Shown: positions 22,685 to 34,507, counted from the first letter of the stretch. The stretch: 64,000 nucleotides of DNA from Dromiciops gliroides (GCF_019393635.1 NC_057862.1:269156441-269220440); one strand, 5' to 3'. A program made the numbers and translations. The notes: generated from the letters alone by a model not told the origin.

Positions 22685-22907
22685 CGGGCAGCCAGCTAGT
22701 GAAGTAGATAGAATATGGGTCCTGGAGTCAGGAAGACCTGAGTTCAAATCCAACCTCAGAGGCTTTCCAGCTGCATGACCCTAGGCAAGTCACTTAAACT
22801 CTGCCTCATTTTCATTGTCTGGAAAAGGAAATGGCAAACCATTTCAATATTTTTTGCTAAGAAAACCTGAACTGAGGTCAGAGTCAGATATGACAGAACA
22901 ACAATAT
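22685..22907 (+). mobile_element. tRNA-head / RTE-tail SINE
   Basis: A WSINE-like head is followed by GTCTGGAAAAGGAAATGGCAA, then TTTGCTAAGAAAACC and ATGACAGAACAACAA. The tail resembles the 3' end of RTE LINEs, so this older SINE was probably mobilised by RTE rather than L1. Confidence 0.75.
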
Positions 22908-22936
22908 TGAACAAGCAGGCTAGGTTCCACTGGTTC

Positions 22937-22971
22937 ACACACACACACACACACATATATACATATATATT
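22937..22971 (+). repeat. (AC)n(AT)n microsatellite
   Basis: A short CA tract passing into ATATAC units. Confidence 0.9.
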
Positions 22972-22978
22972 TGTCTCC

Positions 22979-23275
22979 TGGATTTAAATCATGCAAGGAA
23001 AAATCTAAAGGACCAGCCTGGACCACAGCTCCTGCCTCATGGAGTTCATGTAGCCTAGTCTGTAATTCATGTATATAGGAGGCAACAGAAGTATCACCTC
23101 CCACCAGTGATGTATAAACTGGGGGAAAAGTTTTAGCTTGGATAGGAGAGTGACCAAAAAGCATTTCATAAGGAGATATATGAAGTTCTCCTCTTGGTCT
23201 ACTGTGTAGATAGAATAATGCCAATGGTAGATCATTAGGCCATTTCAAATGGGTTTCGGTATACAGGAAAGGGGG
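22979..23275 (-). pseudogene. ERV pol remnant: integrase C-terminal part
   Basis: The minus strand reads KWPNDLPLALFYLHSRP and then LHISPYEMLFGHSP, the LP-ALL-R-RP ... SPYEMLFG signature of gammaretrovirus-like integrase. The DDE catalytic core is not in this fragment. The reading ends in the adjacent CA microsatellite. Flanking L2 sequence suggests it is a separate fragment from the ERV at 24930-27812. No env seen. Confidence 0.75.
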
Positions 23276-23329
23276 TGCTATGAAATAAAACTGGAAAATA
23301 TTTTTAAATAAAATTGTAGGAGGCCTTAT

Positions 23330-23880
23330 ATCACAGGTTAAGGAAGATACATCTTACTTGATAAACAATGAAAAAGCCTTTGAAAGTTTTTAACTAAAGG
23401 AAAGGTAAGATCAGAATTGTGCTTCAGGAAAATCACTTTAGCATCTATAGGAAGGGTGGTTTGGAGAAGAGAGACTAGAAGCAGGAAATTAGGAAACTAG
23501 TGTGAATGAAAAATGTTAAGGACAGAACTAGGGTAGCTGTAGTGGAAAGGAAAGAATATAATGCAATGCAAAGACTGCTGGATTCAGAATCATATCCAAA
23601 TTGGATCTACCTCTCAACTTTGGCTCTTAACTAGCTGCAAAATCTTGTAACTTAACCTCTCCACTTCAGATTCCTCTTCTATAAAATGCGAAGGATGTAC
23701 TAGGTGGCCTCTAAGGTCCCTGGTAGCTCTAAACTTTTGATCCTGTGATCATGTGAGAGAACTGAGGAGGGTTTAATTGGCTAGATTTGGCAAATTATTT
23801 GGATATATGGGATGAAGGAGAGAGAAAAGGCAAAAATAAATTCAAACTTATTTGATTGACTAGGAAAGATGGCGATATAC
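23330..23880 (-). mobile_element. L2/CR1-clade LINE with nested MIR
   Basis: GAAAGGTAAGATCAGAATTG, TTCAGGAAAATCACTTTAGC (antisense LINE); at 23565-23760 a plus-strand MIR-like piece (CTCTCAACTTTGGCTC, CTAAGGTCCCTGG); LINE text resumes near 23770 (GGCTAGATTTGGCAAATTATTTGG). Confidence 0.65.
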
Positions 23881-23904
23881 CATCATCAGAAATAGGGAAG
23901 ATGG

Positions 23905-24057
23905 GGCAGCTAGGTGGCACAGTGGATAGAGCACTGTCCCTGGAGTCAGGAGTACCTAAGTTCAAATCTGGCCTCAGACACTTTAACACTTACTAGCTGT
24001 GTGACCCTGGGCAAGTCACTTAACCCCAGTTGCCTCACTAAAAAAAAAAAAGAAAAA
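23905..24057 (+). mobile_element. WSINE1-like SINE with TSD
   Basis: Perfect 16-bp GAAATAGGGAAGATGG at 23889-23904 and 24058-24073. Confidence 0.93.
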
Positions 24058-24074
24058 GAAATAGGGAAGATGGC

Positions 24075-24180
24075 GGGGTGGTTAGAGTTGGGTGACATGC
24101 CTGGGGTTGTACAGTAGCTGAGTGTCTTGTGTATGAGGCCAAATTTAGGCTCAGGTTTTCCTGGGTCCAGGGTGGCTAAG
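24075..24180 (-). mobile_element. Old SINE/MIR fragment
   Basis: GTGACATGCCTGGGGTTGTAC, then GAGGCCAAATTTAGGCTCAGG and TCCAGGGTGG is the antisense of a diverged tRNA-type SINE. Confidence 0.55.
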
Positions 24181-24184
24181 AATT

Positions 24185-24895
24185 GGGAATCAAAGGAATG
24201 TCCATCAATTGGGGAATGACTGAACAAGCTGTGGTATATGATTGTAATGAAATATTATTGTGCTATAAGAAATGACAAGCAGGGGGCAGCTAGGTGGCGC
24301 AATGGTTAGAGCACCAGCCCTGGATTCAGGAGGACCTGAGTTCAAATCTGACCTCAGACACTTAACACTTACTAGCTGTGTGACCCCGGGCAAGTCACTT
24401 AACCTCAATTGCCTCACCATAAAAAAAAATAAAAGAAAGAAATGACAAGCAGGATGATTTCAGAAAGACTCATATGAACTGATGTATAGTAAAGTGAGAA
24501 GAACCAGGAGAACATTGCGCACAGTGACAGCATTATTGTTCTATGAGCAATTGTGAATGACTAACTATTCTCAGCAATACAATGATCCAAAACAATCCCA
24601 AAGGACTAATGATGAAGCATACTATCCACCTCCAGAGAACTGATATTGATTCAACACAGACTGAAGCATGTTATTTTGAGCTCTCTCTTTTTTTTTAAAC
24701 TTGAGTCTTTTTATGTAAAATGGTAATGTTTTACATAATTGCACATATATAACCTATACTGATTTCTTGCAACCTTGGGGGAGGGGACGGTGTAGGGAGG
24801 GAGGGAATGAGAGAGGGATAGAATTTGGATCTCAAAACTTTAAATAAATAAATAAAATTTTTTAAATTTTAAAATACAAATAAAAAAATAGAAAA
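24185..24895 (+). mobile_element. 5'-truncated L1 (ORF2 end and 3' UTR) with nested SINE
   Basis: ATCAATTGGGGAATGACTGAA, then after the SINE GAAGAACCAGGAGAACATTG, the G-rich tract at 24777-24800 and the A-rich end. The 3' UTR differs from the full-length L1, so it is another subfamily. Confidence 0.85.
24284..24435 (+). mobile_element. WSINE1-like SINE nested in L1
   Basis: Flanked by AAGAAATGACAAGCAG on both sides (24268-24283 and from about 24437). Confidence 0.92.
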
Positions 24896-25026
24896 CAGGG
24901 TAGGACTGTCTTTGTATCCTTGAGGTAAACAAGTCTATGTCCATTCTGTGTTCTTTCAGGTGAAGGCAAACAGGTACTGAGATTCTAGGTGAATGGGGAT
25001 GTTAAAAAAAAAAAGTGAACACAGAT

Positions 25027-25236
25027 CTATGTAGGTAGCTGCAAGGGAATTAAGGAAATGATGGCAACAGGGTTGAGTGCCACTGGGTGCCTGAATATAA
25101 CATGAACACTAACAGTGTGCAAATCTTGTGCAAAGCAATAAACAGGTTTGCCATCTGGACCTGGCTTAGGCATTTTAACTGGGAGTGTTACAAGGGTATT
25201 TACATGGAACAATAATACCTTATTACTCAGAGTCAA
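25027..25236 (-). pseudogene. ERV pol remnant: start of reverse transcriptase
   Basis: CFAQDLHTVSVHVIFRHPV matches the RT fingers region of gammaretrovirus-like pol (VQDLR-VN ... HP-VPNP). The catalytic motif is not included. Confidence 0.7.
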
Positions 25237-26786
25237 AAATGAGTGCTATACCTTCAATGACCTCCCTGGACAAAGGATATTGAAGAAAGGATGGTAGGGG
25301 GACTCCCTTGGTTTTTATGGGGACAGGGACAGTGGATTTTAGCAATCCTACATTTGAGGATTAAGTCACTCATAGAGAATCAGGAATATCAGATGGAATC
25401 CCTAGACTATCATCAGGGGTCCTTGGTGCATTCTAAACCAATACAAGGAACAAAAAGAGGGGGTCCTCAGGGAGTTGCAAAGACAGAGATCCACTGGTGG
25501 AATAGGAAATGGTAACCCTAAGTTTACAGAGCAGATCCCTCCCCACAGATTTACAGGGAATTTGGGCGTGAGGAGAAAGGAATGTTCAACAGAAAGGGGA
25601 CCAATGGATATCATGTGACGAGAAAATTTTGGAACACTCTAAGGTTTTCCTGAGATCTCTACAACATTCAGAGACCCAGTAGAGGTACAACTAGAGTCTG
25701 GTTTACTCACTAAAACTGAATTAGAAGATTAAGTATCTGGTAGGAATCATAGATTATATCACAGACTTTAGGATAATATGGGATTCATTTCTGCAGGAAG
25801 AAGCACGGACTCATATGGCTGGGGCAAGGACATCAGAATCAGAGAAAACAAGAATCCTCTCCATAATCCTCAGCCTCTCACCCTCTCCCACACTTTCATG
25901 CAACAGATTTTCCTTGGGGATTTTGAGACCCACTATTATTTTTATTCCTGAGGTCCCATTTTTTCTTTTTACACTCTCTGGCTATGGCCTTTCTTGGGGC
26001 AGTAAAAACATGCATGTGACTCATGAGTTCCTTTATATGGCCTGTGGAGGAGCAAGGATGGCAATTTGACCTTTCAGCTTAGATTTCTCATTTCCTTTAT
26101 AAACGAATTGGGCAATGTTCTTAAGATCACTTATAGGTATTTCATGCCACCCAGGGCAACTCTTATGAAAGTACTTTTGAATTTCTGACTGGAATTGACT
26201 GACAAAGTCCAAATTTATAATTATTACATCTTGAGTGGTCTAGACCCACATACCACTTAGTATTTTTATGTAATCTATTATAAAAATGGTTAGAGGCTTC
26301 ATTTTCTTCTTGTATTGTCCCTTGGAATTAATTACAGTTTTCAGGATGGACAGCATAAGCCTTCATGCCTCTAATTAATGACTCTTTAGCCTGAAGTAAC
26401 ATGGTATAATCAGCAAGATTATTGGCATTCCATTACAGGTCCTATAATGGCTAATTTGGGAGACCTGAAGGACCAGACTCTCCCCACCCCAACCAGAGCT
26501 TGCCATTAGTAACTTCAGTAATGGTAGCTCTTTCAGTGGGTGAGACTAAGGTTTCTATCAGGTCAACCATTTCACTCCAAGGTGAGATTATAACCTTTTA
26601 TGATGGCCTGAAACTGGATTATAACCTTTCCTGAATCTTTGTCAAATATGGAAGTGTCTACAGGCAGAAACATTAGAAGGACTGAAAGGCTGATGATTCA
26701 TATTCCTGACCCTCTGACCAGGCTGTGCTGGATTATATGGGAACCTTTCTTGAAGGGGGAAAACACCAGTTTTGGACCCCTCTTGC

Positions 26787-27248
26787 TCAAGAGAAATTAA
26801 ATTTATTTCCAGTTAATTCAGGAGGATAATAAGATGGGGGTGCAGAGGGCAGGGAAGAGGAGGTGGCAGTAGCAGAAGAAAGAGTAGCCAAAAAGGGTTG
26901 CAAAGGAGAGCCGGTGGGAGCAAGCAAGATAAGATAGAGAGAAGATACCTTTGGGTATGTTGGGCATATGCTATCAGAAAGGATAGCCCAAAAGAACTGG
27001 AATTCCATCTGTCTTGAATCTTTGTCTCCTATGGCTAGCCTTAGATCCTTTACTTTAACATACTCAAAGGTACCAAACTGAGGCCAACACAAATTATCAG
27101 TTGACTCTCTCACCATTGTAGACCAAATTTCACATAACCAAATGCTACACTTCTTGATCATTCCTGCTTCAACCAGGAGCTTTCCATGGTCCCATGCTAT
27201 GAGAAAATTTTCCAATTTCTCCATCAATATACTATTACCAGATCCCAT
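26787..27248 (-). pseudogene. ERV gag N-terminal (matrix-like) open frame
   Basis: This 153-codon frame begins MGSGNS, where Gly2 fits an N-myristoylation site as in retroviral matrix proteins. It has a Trp-rich first ~60 residues and a Pro/Ser-rich end (SSSLPSAPPSYYPPE) that includes a PPxY late-domain-like motif, PSYYPPE/PPSYYP. It sits about 180 bp after the LTR, as expected for gag. It is the longest surviving frame of the ERV. Confidence 0.75.
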
Positions 27249-27429
27249 TATTCCCTTAAATAGGCTTTCTCAACAGTCTGGAGGCTTAGCTTGGGACTGA
27301 AATCAAGGGGGAATCTGACCTCTGGGGTAGCCTTCTACAGAGAAACACTTTGGTGAGAAAATCAACCAGCATGTTCTAAGGACTTCCTTGGAGAGGCTGT
27401 CCCTGGAGACTGGCTGGCTCCCCCAAAAC

Positions 27430-27812
27430 TGTCATGAATAATTTTAGAATAACTGAGGAGACAAAGTCAGAACTGTGCAATTTATTAGCAAGGCATGTGA
27501 TTGGAGGACAAGTCAGGTCCTAGGCCCCTCAGTAGGCACAAGGACAGTATAGAGAGATTTACAAAGCTTTTTATAGTAAATTACAGTTAACACTTTTGGT
27601 GTTACTATTTTTAGATTTAGGGGCTTTCCTGATTGGTTGTATCCACCTGCATCCTGCAAAACAGTTAGTGGCACAATAATGCATGACTTCTCCAAAATCA
27701 CATCTCTTACAGGAAAACTAAACTTAGCTCAGGAAAATGAGACCAAGCTCCACCATTTGCACAAAATGCCAGCAGTGATACAAAATGGAGTCAGTTTTAT
27801 TCCCTCAGAACA
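27430..27812 (-). mobile_element. 5' LTR of the class I ERV
   Basis: On the minus strand it starts TGTTCTGAGGG and ends ATTCATGACA. It has a TATA box (CTATAAAAAGC, near 27567-27577), then AATAAA (near 27481-27486), and lies directly before the gag leader. The first bases after it on the minus strand (TTTTGGGGGAGCC) could be a decayed proline-tRNA primer site; weak. Confidence 0.75.
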
Positions 27813-28540
27813 TTAGCAGTTAAAGATACATGATACAATAGCAATAAAAAAAAATTACATTTGTTGGTTAGTTGTACTTCTCTGTCGTTCAGAAATTCAT
27901 ACTAATAGCAGCTGCGCATCAACTCAGGTTAAAACAAAAACAAAAACCAACTCCAAACCAACTACCTTCCCCTGCTCCACTCAAATCTATCGCGCAAATG
28001 CTACATACCACATCAGCCAAGACGTCATTTTGGCAAGTATCAAAAACACTGTCGATATGATATGAGACCCTTTGTCTCTGGACTGTATTCCTCTATTTTA
28101 CAGAAGTTAATTTTGCACAAAGCTGTGACTCTAAAGATACATTCTTTTTCTGATTCCATGTAAACAGCAACAACTTAGTGATGATTGCAGAAGAGTCTGT
28201 CTAAAGCAAATTATAACATATAAATACAATTACAAAACAAGTATGTGACTTTACTATTCTTCTCTTTGGATTTCTTGTTTAGTTTTTGATCCAGTGTTCT
28301 TTTAAAATCTTTACCAGTTTTTATGTGGGAGTGCTGGGCTCCTGTAAATTTCAAGTCACCATCTTAACTGGAATTTTAAGGCTCATTTTTTTAACACTAA
28401 TATTTTTCCAGAAAACTGAGCCAACTCATGATTCCCTGGAATAATCAAGACCTTTTAAGGAAAAACTAACCCAGTCTATATTCCTCTACTGGGAGTTGTT
28501 TCTCCTAATGCACACACCCCTTAGTGTCAAGAGTACTAAA
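27813..28540. other. Nothing recognised
   Basis: Single-copy-looking sequence with a few CpGs near 27990-28050. Confidence 0.4.
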
Positions 28541-28550
28541 TGTCTTCTAG

Positions 28551-29453
28551 AGAAACAACAAGCAGGCCTAGAAAGACTTGTATGAACTGATGTATAGTGA
28601 GGTGAGCAGAACCAGGAAAATGTTGTGCACAGTAACAGCAGTATTATTTGATGAATTGTGAATGACTTAACTATTCTCAGCAATATAATAATCCAATACA
28701 ATCCAAAAGGGCTAATGACGAAGCATACTACTCACCTCCAAGGAAAGAACTGATATTGATTAAACATAGACTGAAGTGTAATGATTGGAATGATGCCACC
28801 TACTGGAGACTTGCTGTGGGAAAGCTCGGCCATGAGGAAAATGCCTCAGAGGCATTGTAGCTTTTCCTTGGCGTCAGGAAATGATGTTTACTCATGGGTG
28901 CTGTCTATCAAGGCTACCAGCCAATCAACTTGAGGAGCCTCCTATTTTCTGGGAGGAGATAGGAAGGAGGAAAGGGAGCCTGCGCGGAGAGCTCTCACGC
29001 TTTTGGGTTCCTGACTTGATGGTGGTGGCGGCGGCAGAGGACTTCACAGGAAATTTGAGGAAAGATAGGAATGCCAGGCTGTTGGAATTCTGTTCTCAAT
29101 CTTTTTCTTTCTATTTTTCAATAAACCCTTAAAAACCTAAATTTGTTTTATCAGTGATTTTAGTCAGTTTCCCCAAAAACTGGGGGAACAGATTAGAATC
29201 CACATTTAGAATCTTAAATTACACAGTTGCATGCTATTTTTTACTTTCATTTTTTTCTTTTACTTACATTTTCTTATACAAAATGACTAATATGGTAATG
29301 TTTTACATAATTGCACATTTATAACCTATATCTGCTTGCCACCTCAGGGAGGGGAATGGGGAGGGAGAGGAGGGATAAAATTTGGAACTCAAAACTTAAA
29401 ATAAAAATGTTTATTATTACATTTTTTAAATTTAAAAAAATCCAGAGAAAAAT
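28551..29453 (+). mobile_element. 5'-truncated L1 with nested LTR and TSD
   Basis: TGTCTTCTAGA is found at 28540-28550 and 29454-29464. L1 text runs ACTGATGTATAGTGAGGTGAG, then TGATTAAACATAGACTGAAG, breaks at 28778 and resumes near 29226 (CATGCTATTTTTTAC) to the A-rich end. Confidence 0.88.
28778..29225 (+). mobile_element. Solo LTR inside the L1 fragment
   Basis: It begins TGTAATGATTGGAATGATGCC, as in the LTR at 4145, and ends near ATTACACA. TTCAATAAACCC gives the poly(A) signal near 29117. Flanking GAAG / GTTG may be a decayed 4-bp duplication. It has a longer U5 than the 4145 copy, so a sister subfamily. Confidence 0.82.
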
Positions 29454-29467
29454 TGTCTTCTAGAATA

Positions 29468-29879
29468 TGTAAGGGGCTAAAATTCTAGCTATGATGTCTA
29501 AAATCTGAGTGGTCACCCCAAACTAGAAACTTTAGCAAGAGTTTAGACTTTTAAATATTTATTAAAGTGCAATCAGAAGTTGGTGAGGAGTCTAAGAGAC
29601 CCCAGCATCTGACCCGCCATACCGAGGTCAGGAACCCAAGACAGCCAACCTTTCAGGGCTTCCTCCAGAAGCCTCCTGTGAAACAGGAAACAAGGCCATC
29701 CACACACACAGCTCCAAACTAATTGGTTGATAGCACTGATTGACAGGTCCCACAGGTGGTTCTATATATGTAACTTCTGGACACTAAAATCACATGGTTT
29801 CTAAATCACATGCTTTCTTCTCATGGCGGAGCTTCCCTGCCATATCTCTCCAGCAGGAGGTGCCATTCCAATTCTCACA
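29468..29879 (-). mobile_element. Solo LTR (same superfamily), opposite orientation
   Basis: The plus strand reads TGTAAGGGGCTAAAATTCTAG and ends AGCAGGAGGTGCCATTCCAA, then TTCTCACA; inverted, this matches both ends of the 4145 LTR. TTTATTAAAG at 29561 is the inverted poly(A) signal. AGAA occurs at 29462-29465 and 29880-29883. Confidence 0.82.
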
Positions 29880-31439
29880 AGAACTTTCTATCATTCAGTA
29901 GCCTTGGGGTTAGATAACTTACTAAATAATCCTCAGACATGCAAGAAACCTGCTTGAGACAGTGTTAGAGCAGCTTAATATAGGCAAAACAGAAACAAGG
30001 CCATAAGCAATATAACAGCCTCTTTCATGAAAGAGAGATTCAATGTGAGGAAAATTAAGACTTTCAGAAGGACAGACTCTCAGATCTCAATGATCACTGA
30101 TCTGTTGTTCATGGATATAAATCTTTACAATGGATTTCCTGACTTAAAGCATAGATGAAGAGCAGCACCAAGAATATCAGGGCCATAAGGCAGGTGATAG
30201 ATAACTTAACCCAGCAAAGTCACTAATTCTGATCATAGGTCAGAATCATCTGAACATAGGTAGCTTAACTTGGTCATTACTCTTTTGCATACAACCTATC
30301 CTAGGATCAGGGTAAATAGCAATACTTACCTGTGCCACCCATTGTTCTTTGGACCACCAGTCAGAACCTTCCCCTTCCTGGGAGCTCCATGGGAATGTGA
30401 TACCAAATCTTTGTATCTTAGAGCCTTCTTCAGAGAATCCAAGGCAAGGGCTCTCCTTTACCATCTTTAAAGAACTCAGGATTGTCACCAAGTCACTTAA
30501 GGGGGTCATCTTTCTTCCAGATAAATATACATTCACTATACTTATTCAAAGGCAATTTCATTTCCATATATATATATATTTAAAGCAAAATACCTTCCAA
30601 CAATTTTACCCTGTGGTCTCTCAAGCCTAGTTTCTGTGAAGGAGTTATTCAAATCATACCCAGGGGAAAGAAGATGTTCAAGGGTACCTGAACAACAGTT
30701 ACCAGGCTTCCCAGAGCTTTATTAAGGGGAAGGAACCTCTCAAGGCCTAGAAGACTCTGTAGTTGGGATGGAAGAACTGAGGAGGAGGGGATGAAAAGGG
30801 TCAACCAGAACTCTACCCAAAAACAGTCTGTGTGTTTTGGTTAAATTTTCCTAGAGGTTGATTCCAAAAACCCCCCACCAAAAACCAAAACTTTGGACTG
30901 GAGACATTCTTCTGCTTTCTAAGGGTGGAAATGATTGTTTTTGGAAGGTGAAACACATGGCCCCAGATATAAAGGGACATGATCATGAAGCTGCTGTTTC
31001 AAGATCAAGCCAAACTGGTCTTTCAGAGGTGGATGCTCCAATTGGCACAGAACATTGTTGAGCAGAAGTAGTTACCTTGTATTTTCTTAGGGGAATCTTA
31101 TGGTCCTATACTCAACACAACATGGCATCATAGTCCCCATGTCCATATTGTCAATGAACCCACTTCCCAACCTCTTCCATTTTTTAAGGGAATCAACCTA
31201 GTTGTTTAGCTAATAAGCAAAGGACATTATTTACATTGGAAGCATTGGCCAAATGCATTCATTATTCTTGGTCCCAAAGAGGAAGGCCATTAATTGTCCA
31301 GGCCACTTCCCTCCAAGCCCCATATTACTTTGCAAGGTCCATGTCCACCCTACAAGAATCAGTTAGAGAGCTTATCTTGTCCCCATCTTTCAAGACTGTC
31401 ACACGGAGACTGTGGGAAGACACGTACATGAGTGTGAAT
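29880..31439 (-). mobile_element. Probable ERV-derived sequence, family uncertain
   Basis: A 96-codon minus-strand frame at 30246-30536 (MNVYLSGRKMTPLSDLVTIL, Trp-rich middle, no recognised domain) and text near 31080-31160 that matches 57365-57445 suggest retroviral internal DNA shared by two loci. I cannot assign a gene. Confidence 0.4.
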
Positions 31440-31638
31440 TAGTAGAACTGGGAATTGGTCCAGTCAATTTGGAAAGCAATTTGAAACTATTTGTAAAAAG
31501 GTACCAAACTGCTCATACCCTTTGACTTAGTTATATAACTTCCAGACCTATAACCCAAAGAAATGAGAGAAAGTGGAAAAGGATCTATATGCACAAAAAT
31601 ATCTATAGCTATTCTTTTTGTGGTAGCTCCAAATTGGA

Positions 31639-31793
31639 TTATTATTATTTTTTTTTAGGGAGGCAATTGGGGTTAAGTGACTTGCCCAGGTTCACACAGC
31701 TAGTAAGTGTTAAGTGTCTGAGGCTGGATTTGAACTCAGGTCCTCCTGAATCCAGGGCTGGTGCTCTATCCACTGTGCCACCTAGCTGCCCCT
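31639..31793 (-). mobile_element. WSINE1-like SINE nested in L1
   Basis: AGCTCCAAATTGGA at 31625-31638, AGCCCCAAATTGGA at 31794-31807. Confidence 0.9.
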
Positions 31794-32154
31794 AGCCCCA
31801 AATTGGAAACTAAAGGAATGTCCTCCTACTTGGGAATGACTAAATAAATTGCAGCATGTGAATGTTACAGAATATAATTGTGTCATTAGAAATAATGAAA
31901 TGGACAGTTTCAAAGGAAACTGGGAAGATAATATAAATTGATGCAGAGTGAAGAGAACAGAATTAGAACAATTTGTACAATGACATTTTAGAGAGAAAAA
32001 ATTGAAATAACTTAGAACTGTTTAATGAAGTGATAACCATGACTCCAAAAGAATGGAGTTGAAAACACTACTCACCTTCTTTGAGAGGTACTAAATATAA
32101 GAAGCAGAACCTACATTTTCAAATATGACTAATGTGGGAATTCGTTTTGCTTTT

Positions 32155-32334
32155 TTTTTCTTTTTTCTTTTCTTCTTCTTCTTCTTCTTCTTCTTCGCAG
32201 GGTGATTAGGGTTAAGTGACTTGCCTAGGGTCACACAACTAGTAAGTGTCAAGTGTCTGAGGTCAAATTTGAACTCAGATCCTCCTGAATCCAGGGCCAG
32301 TGCTTTATCCACTGTGCCACCTAGCTGCCCCTCA
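32155..32334 (-). mobile_element. WSINE1-like SINE nested in L1
   Basis: TTTTGCTTTT at 32145-32154 and 32335-32344. The tail has become a (TTC)n tract at 32172-32196. Confidence 0.9.
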
Positions 32335-33241
32335 TTTTGCTTTTCTATGCTACAGTGTTGAGGGTTTTATTTTTTGTTTGTATTTTAATTTGCTCATTGC
32401 AGGGTAGTGTGAAATAAAGCTTAATTATAAAATGCTTGTCAGTTAATAAAAATAGAAACAAACAAAAAAGGAAAGACTCACTGGGACAACTTGCCAAAAA
32501 CTCTAGCCCTCAGTTATCCCCATATTAGCAAACTGATAACTCCAAGGTCTATTTTTGTATGGTTCTCTTGAAGTAGGCAGAGTTGTTAGTGAGCCATGCA
32601 AAATATTAATCTTCAAGAGCTATGTCTTCATAGGTGCAGGCCTAATGGGTTAGTGAAAGAGGAAGGGCAACGTGGATGGAATGAACTAATGATGGACCTC
32701 AGCTTTGAGGAGAATAACTTATTCCAGTACACTGCTTAAGCAATGTCCTTTTCCTACCAGGCTGTGGCAGTATGGACAAGATTTCAAGTTAGCTCTGGAG
32801 AAAAATTAAGGTATCTAGTATTTCCCAGGTGAAAACTAACAATTACTCCTGACTAGTCTCAACTAAAAAAAAACCACAGAGAATTAAAAAGCATTAATGA
32901 GATCAACAACCCTATGCCATTTACCCAAGGCTTGAGCTACTTGATTGACCACATCAGCAGTTAGAAATGGCAATATCAATTGGCATAACAATTCAGCTAC
33001 AAATAAGTTGCCAGGTACCACTAACTTTCCTCACCAGCCATACAATATTATTGTAATGGAAGCTGGTGGAGTATTTTGGTCTCCATTTCCATTACTAGGG
33101 AGAAAGTAGTTTTTACCCCTCCTGGGACATGGTATTGTTTGGTGTTAATAGGATGTCTCAGAAAACTCCAAAGGGTTTCCATGTTGTTTTAACCACAGTA
33201 ACTAGAAGTTGCCATAAACACCCATACAGGTATCTACTCTT

Positions 33242-33389
33242 TTTAAAATTTTTGTGGGGCAATGAAGGTTAAGTGACTTGCCCACTGTCACACAGCTAGT
33301 AAGTGTCAAGTGTCTGAGGCCGGATTTGAACTCAGGTCCTCCTGAATCCAGGGCCAGTGCTTTATCCACTGTGCCACCTAGCTGCCCCC
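33242..33389 (-). mobile_element. WSINE1-like SINE with TSD
   Basis: AGGTATCTACTCTT at 33228-33241 and 33390-33403. Confidence 0.93.
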
Positions 33390-34054
33390 AGGTATCTACT
33401 CTTAAGAACTTATAATTACCTCTTTTCTCAGGGGTCTATACTACCCAAACCTCCCATAGAAGTAGTATGCCTCAAAGGACCCATGGGGGCATCCAGATAC
33501 TGGTAAGAATTTATCCTTAAAGCACATATGATCTCTCTAAAGGATCTGTTGAGGGAAACTTCTCAATGGAGAATGGCTTATCATTAGTCCTGGCACAGAA
33601 ACTATAAGCAATAGAGCTATTGTGAAAGTACAAAGCCTGTACTTGTTCTTGCTGTCACTAGTTGCAGGCACTTTCAGCATGAGAGGAGCAGCCATTGTGA
33701 TATGGATTGAATAATCATACTAAGACACTGTCCAGTTTGATAGTAAGCTAGTAAGTAGCAAATGAACAGAAGCTTGATATAGATAGATATATAGATACAC
33801 ACATGTGCTTTAGGGAATGCTTTGAGTATGGGCAGAGCTGAAGAGTCTTGCTTCCCAGTGCTACTATAGTTTTTATTAATAACCCCAAAGGTTGTCCTTG
33901 ATCCATGTTTCAGTAGCCATACCCAAAGATCCTTAAGGGAGAGAGTATCATCACTCTCAGCCTGAAAAGTGGGGACTGTGGAAACTGTGCATCTTCCCAT
34001 GAACTTCAGAGACACATTTTCTTAGACATCGACTGTGGCTGACCATTCTCCAAC

Positions 34055-34390
34055 TCAAATTTCAACAATTAGTCTTCTTATGGCCATATTCACTGTGTTG
34101 TGGGGGGAGCCCTTAGAGAAAGTCTGGACACCATTCATGTGGGATCTAATTGTGTCTAATGCAAATTGGTCATAAGGATGGTTCTCATCTGGGGCTTTTA
34201 ACTGATTTAACTGGCTTTGCAAAAGCAATTGCTCCATGACATCCCTAAGCCAATGTAATTCTGCAACCAGGAGGAGCTCCACTTTACTCCCATTAGACCA
34301 TAATCTCATCATCCATTTTTCCAGTGACTCATCAACTTGCTGTTTAAACGTCTCTTGCAGCCTCCCAGATTCCTTTGAGGTGAAAGCCAA
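34055..34390 (-). pseudogene. ERV gag-like open frame (111 codons)
   Basis: VDESLEKWMMRLWSNGSK resembles the ESL-WLLR-WD-GA motif in gag-like proteins of class III (ERV-L) and related elements. No zinc knuckle follows in this frame. The product is a fragment. Confidence 0.5.
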
Positions 34391-34507
34391 CCTACTCTCT
34401 GACGTCTCTCTAGGGGATAAAAAAAAAAAAGCCCCAACACCCTGCCAAGCTAGTAATAACCTCTCCTTAGGCTCTCTTACTACAGTAGGAGTTCTCAGTT
34501 CTTATCC

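Larger units (their letters stand above)
24930..27429 (-). mobile_element. Class I (gammaretrovirus-like) ERV internal region, decayed
   Basis: Minus-strand order from the LTR at 27430: leader, gag start near 27248, capsid end near 26100-26230 (SCPGWHEIPISDLKNIAQF), zinc knuckle near 26005-25965 (CFYCPKKGH, with a one-base shift before its last Cys), protease end near 25530 (GRDLLCKL in one frame) and the N-terminal part of RT at 25236-25027 (QDLHTVSVHVIFRHPVALNP). Many stops and shifts. It breaks off before the L1 at 24895. No complete reading frame survives. Confidence 0.82.
31440..32465 (+). mobile_element. 5'-truncated old L1 with two nested SINEs
   Basis: CAATTTGGAAAGCAATTTGAAAC, CCTTTGACTTAGTTATATAAC (ORF2 end), then GATGCAGAGTGAAGAGAACAG and a 3' UTR ending near 32465. 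Confidence 0.78.
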
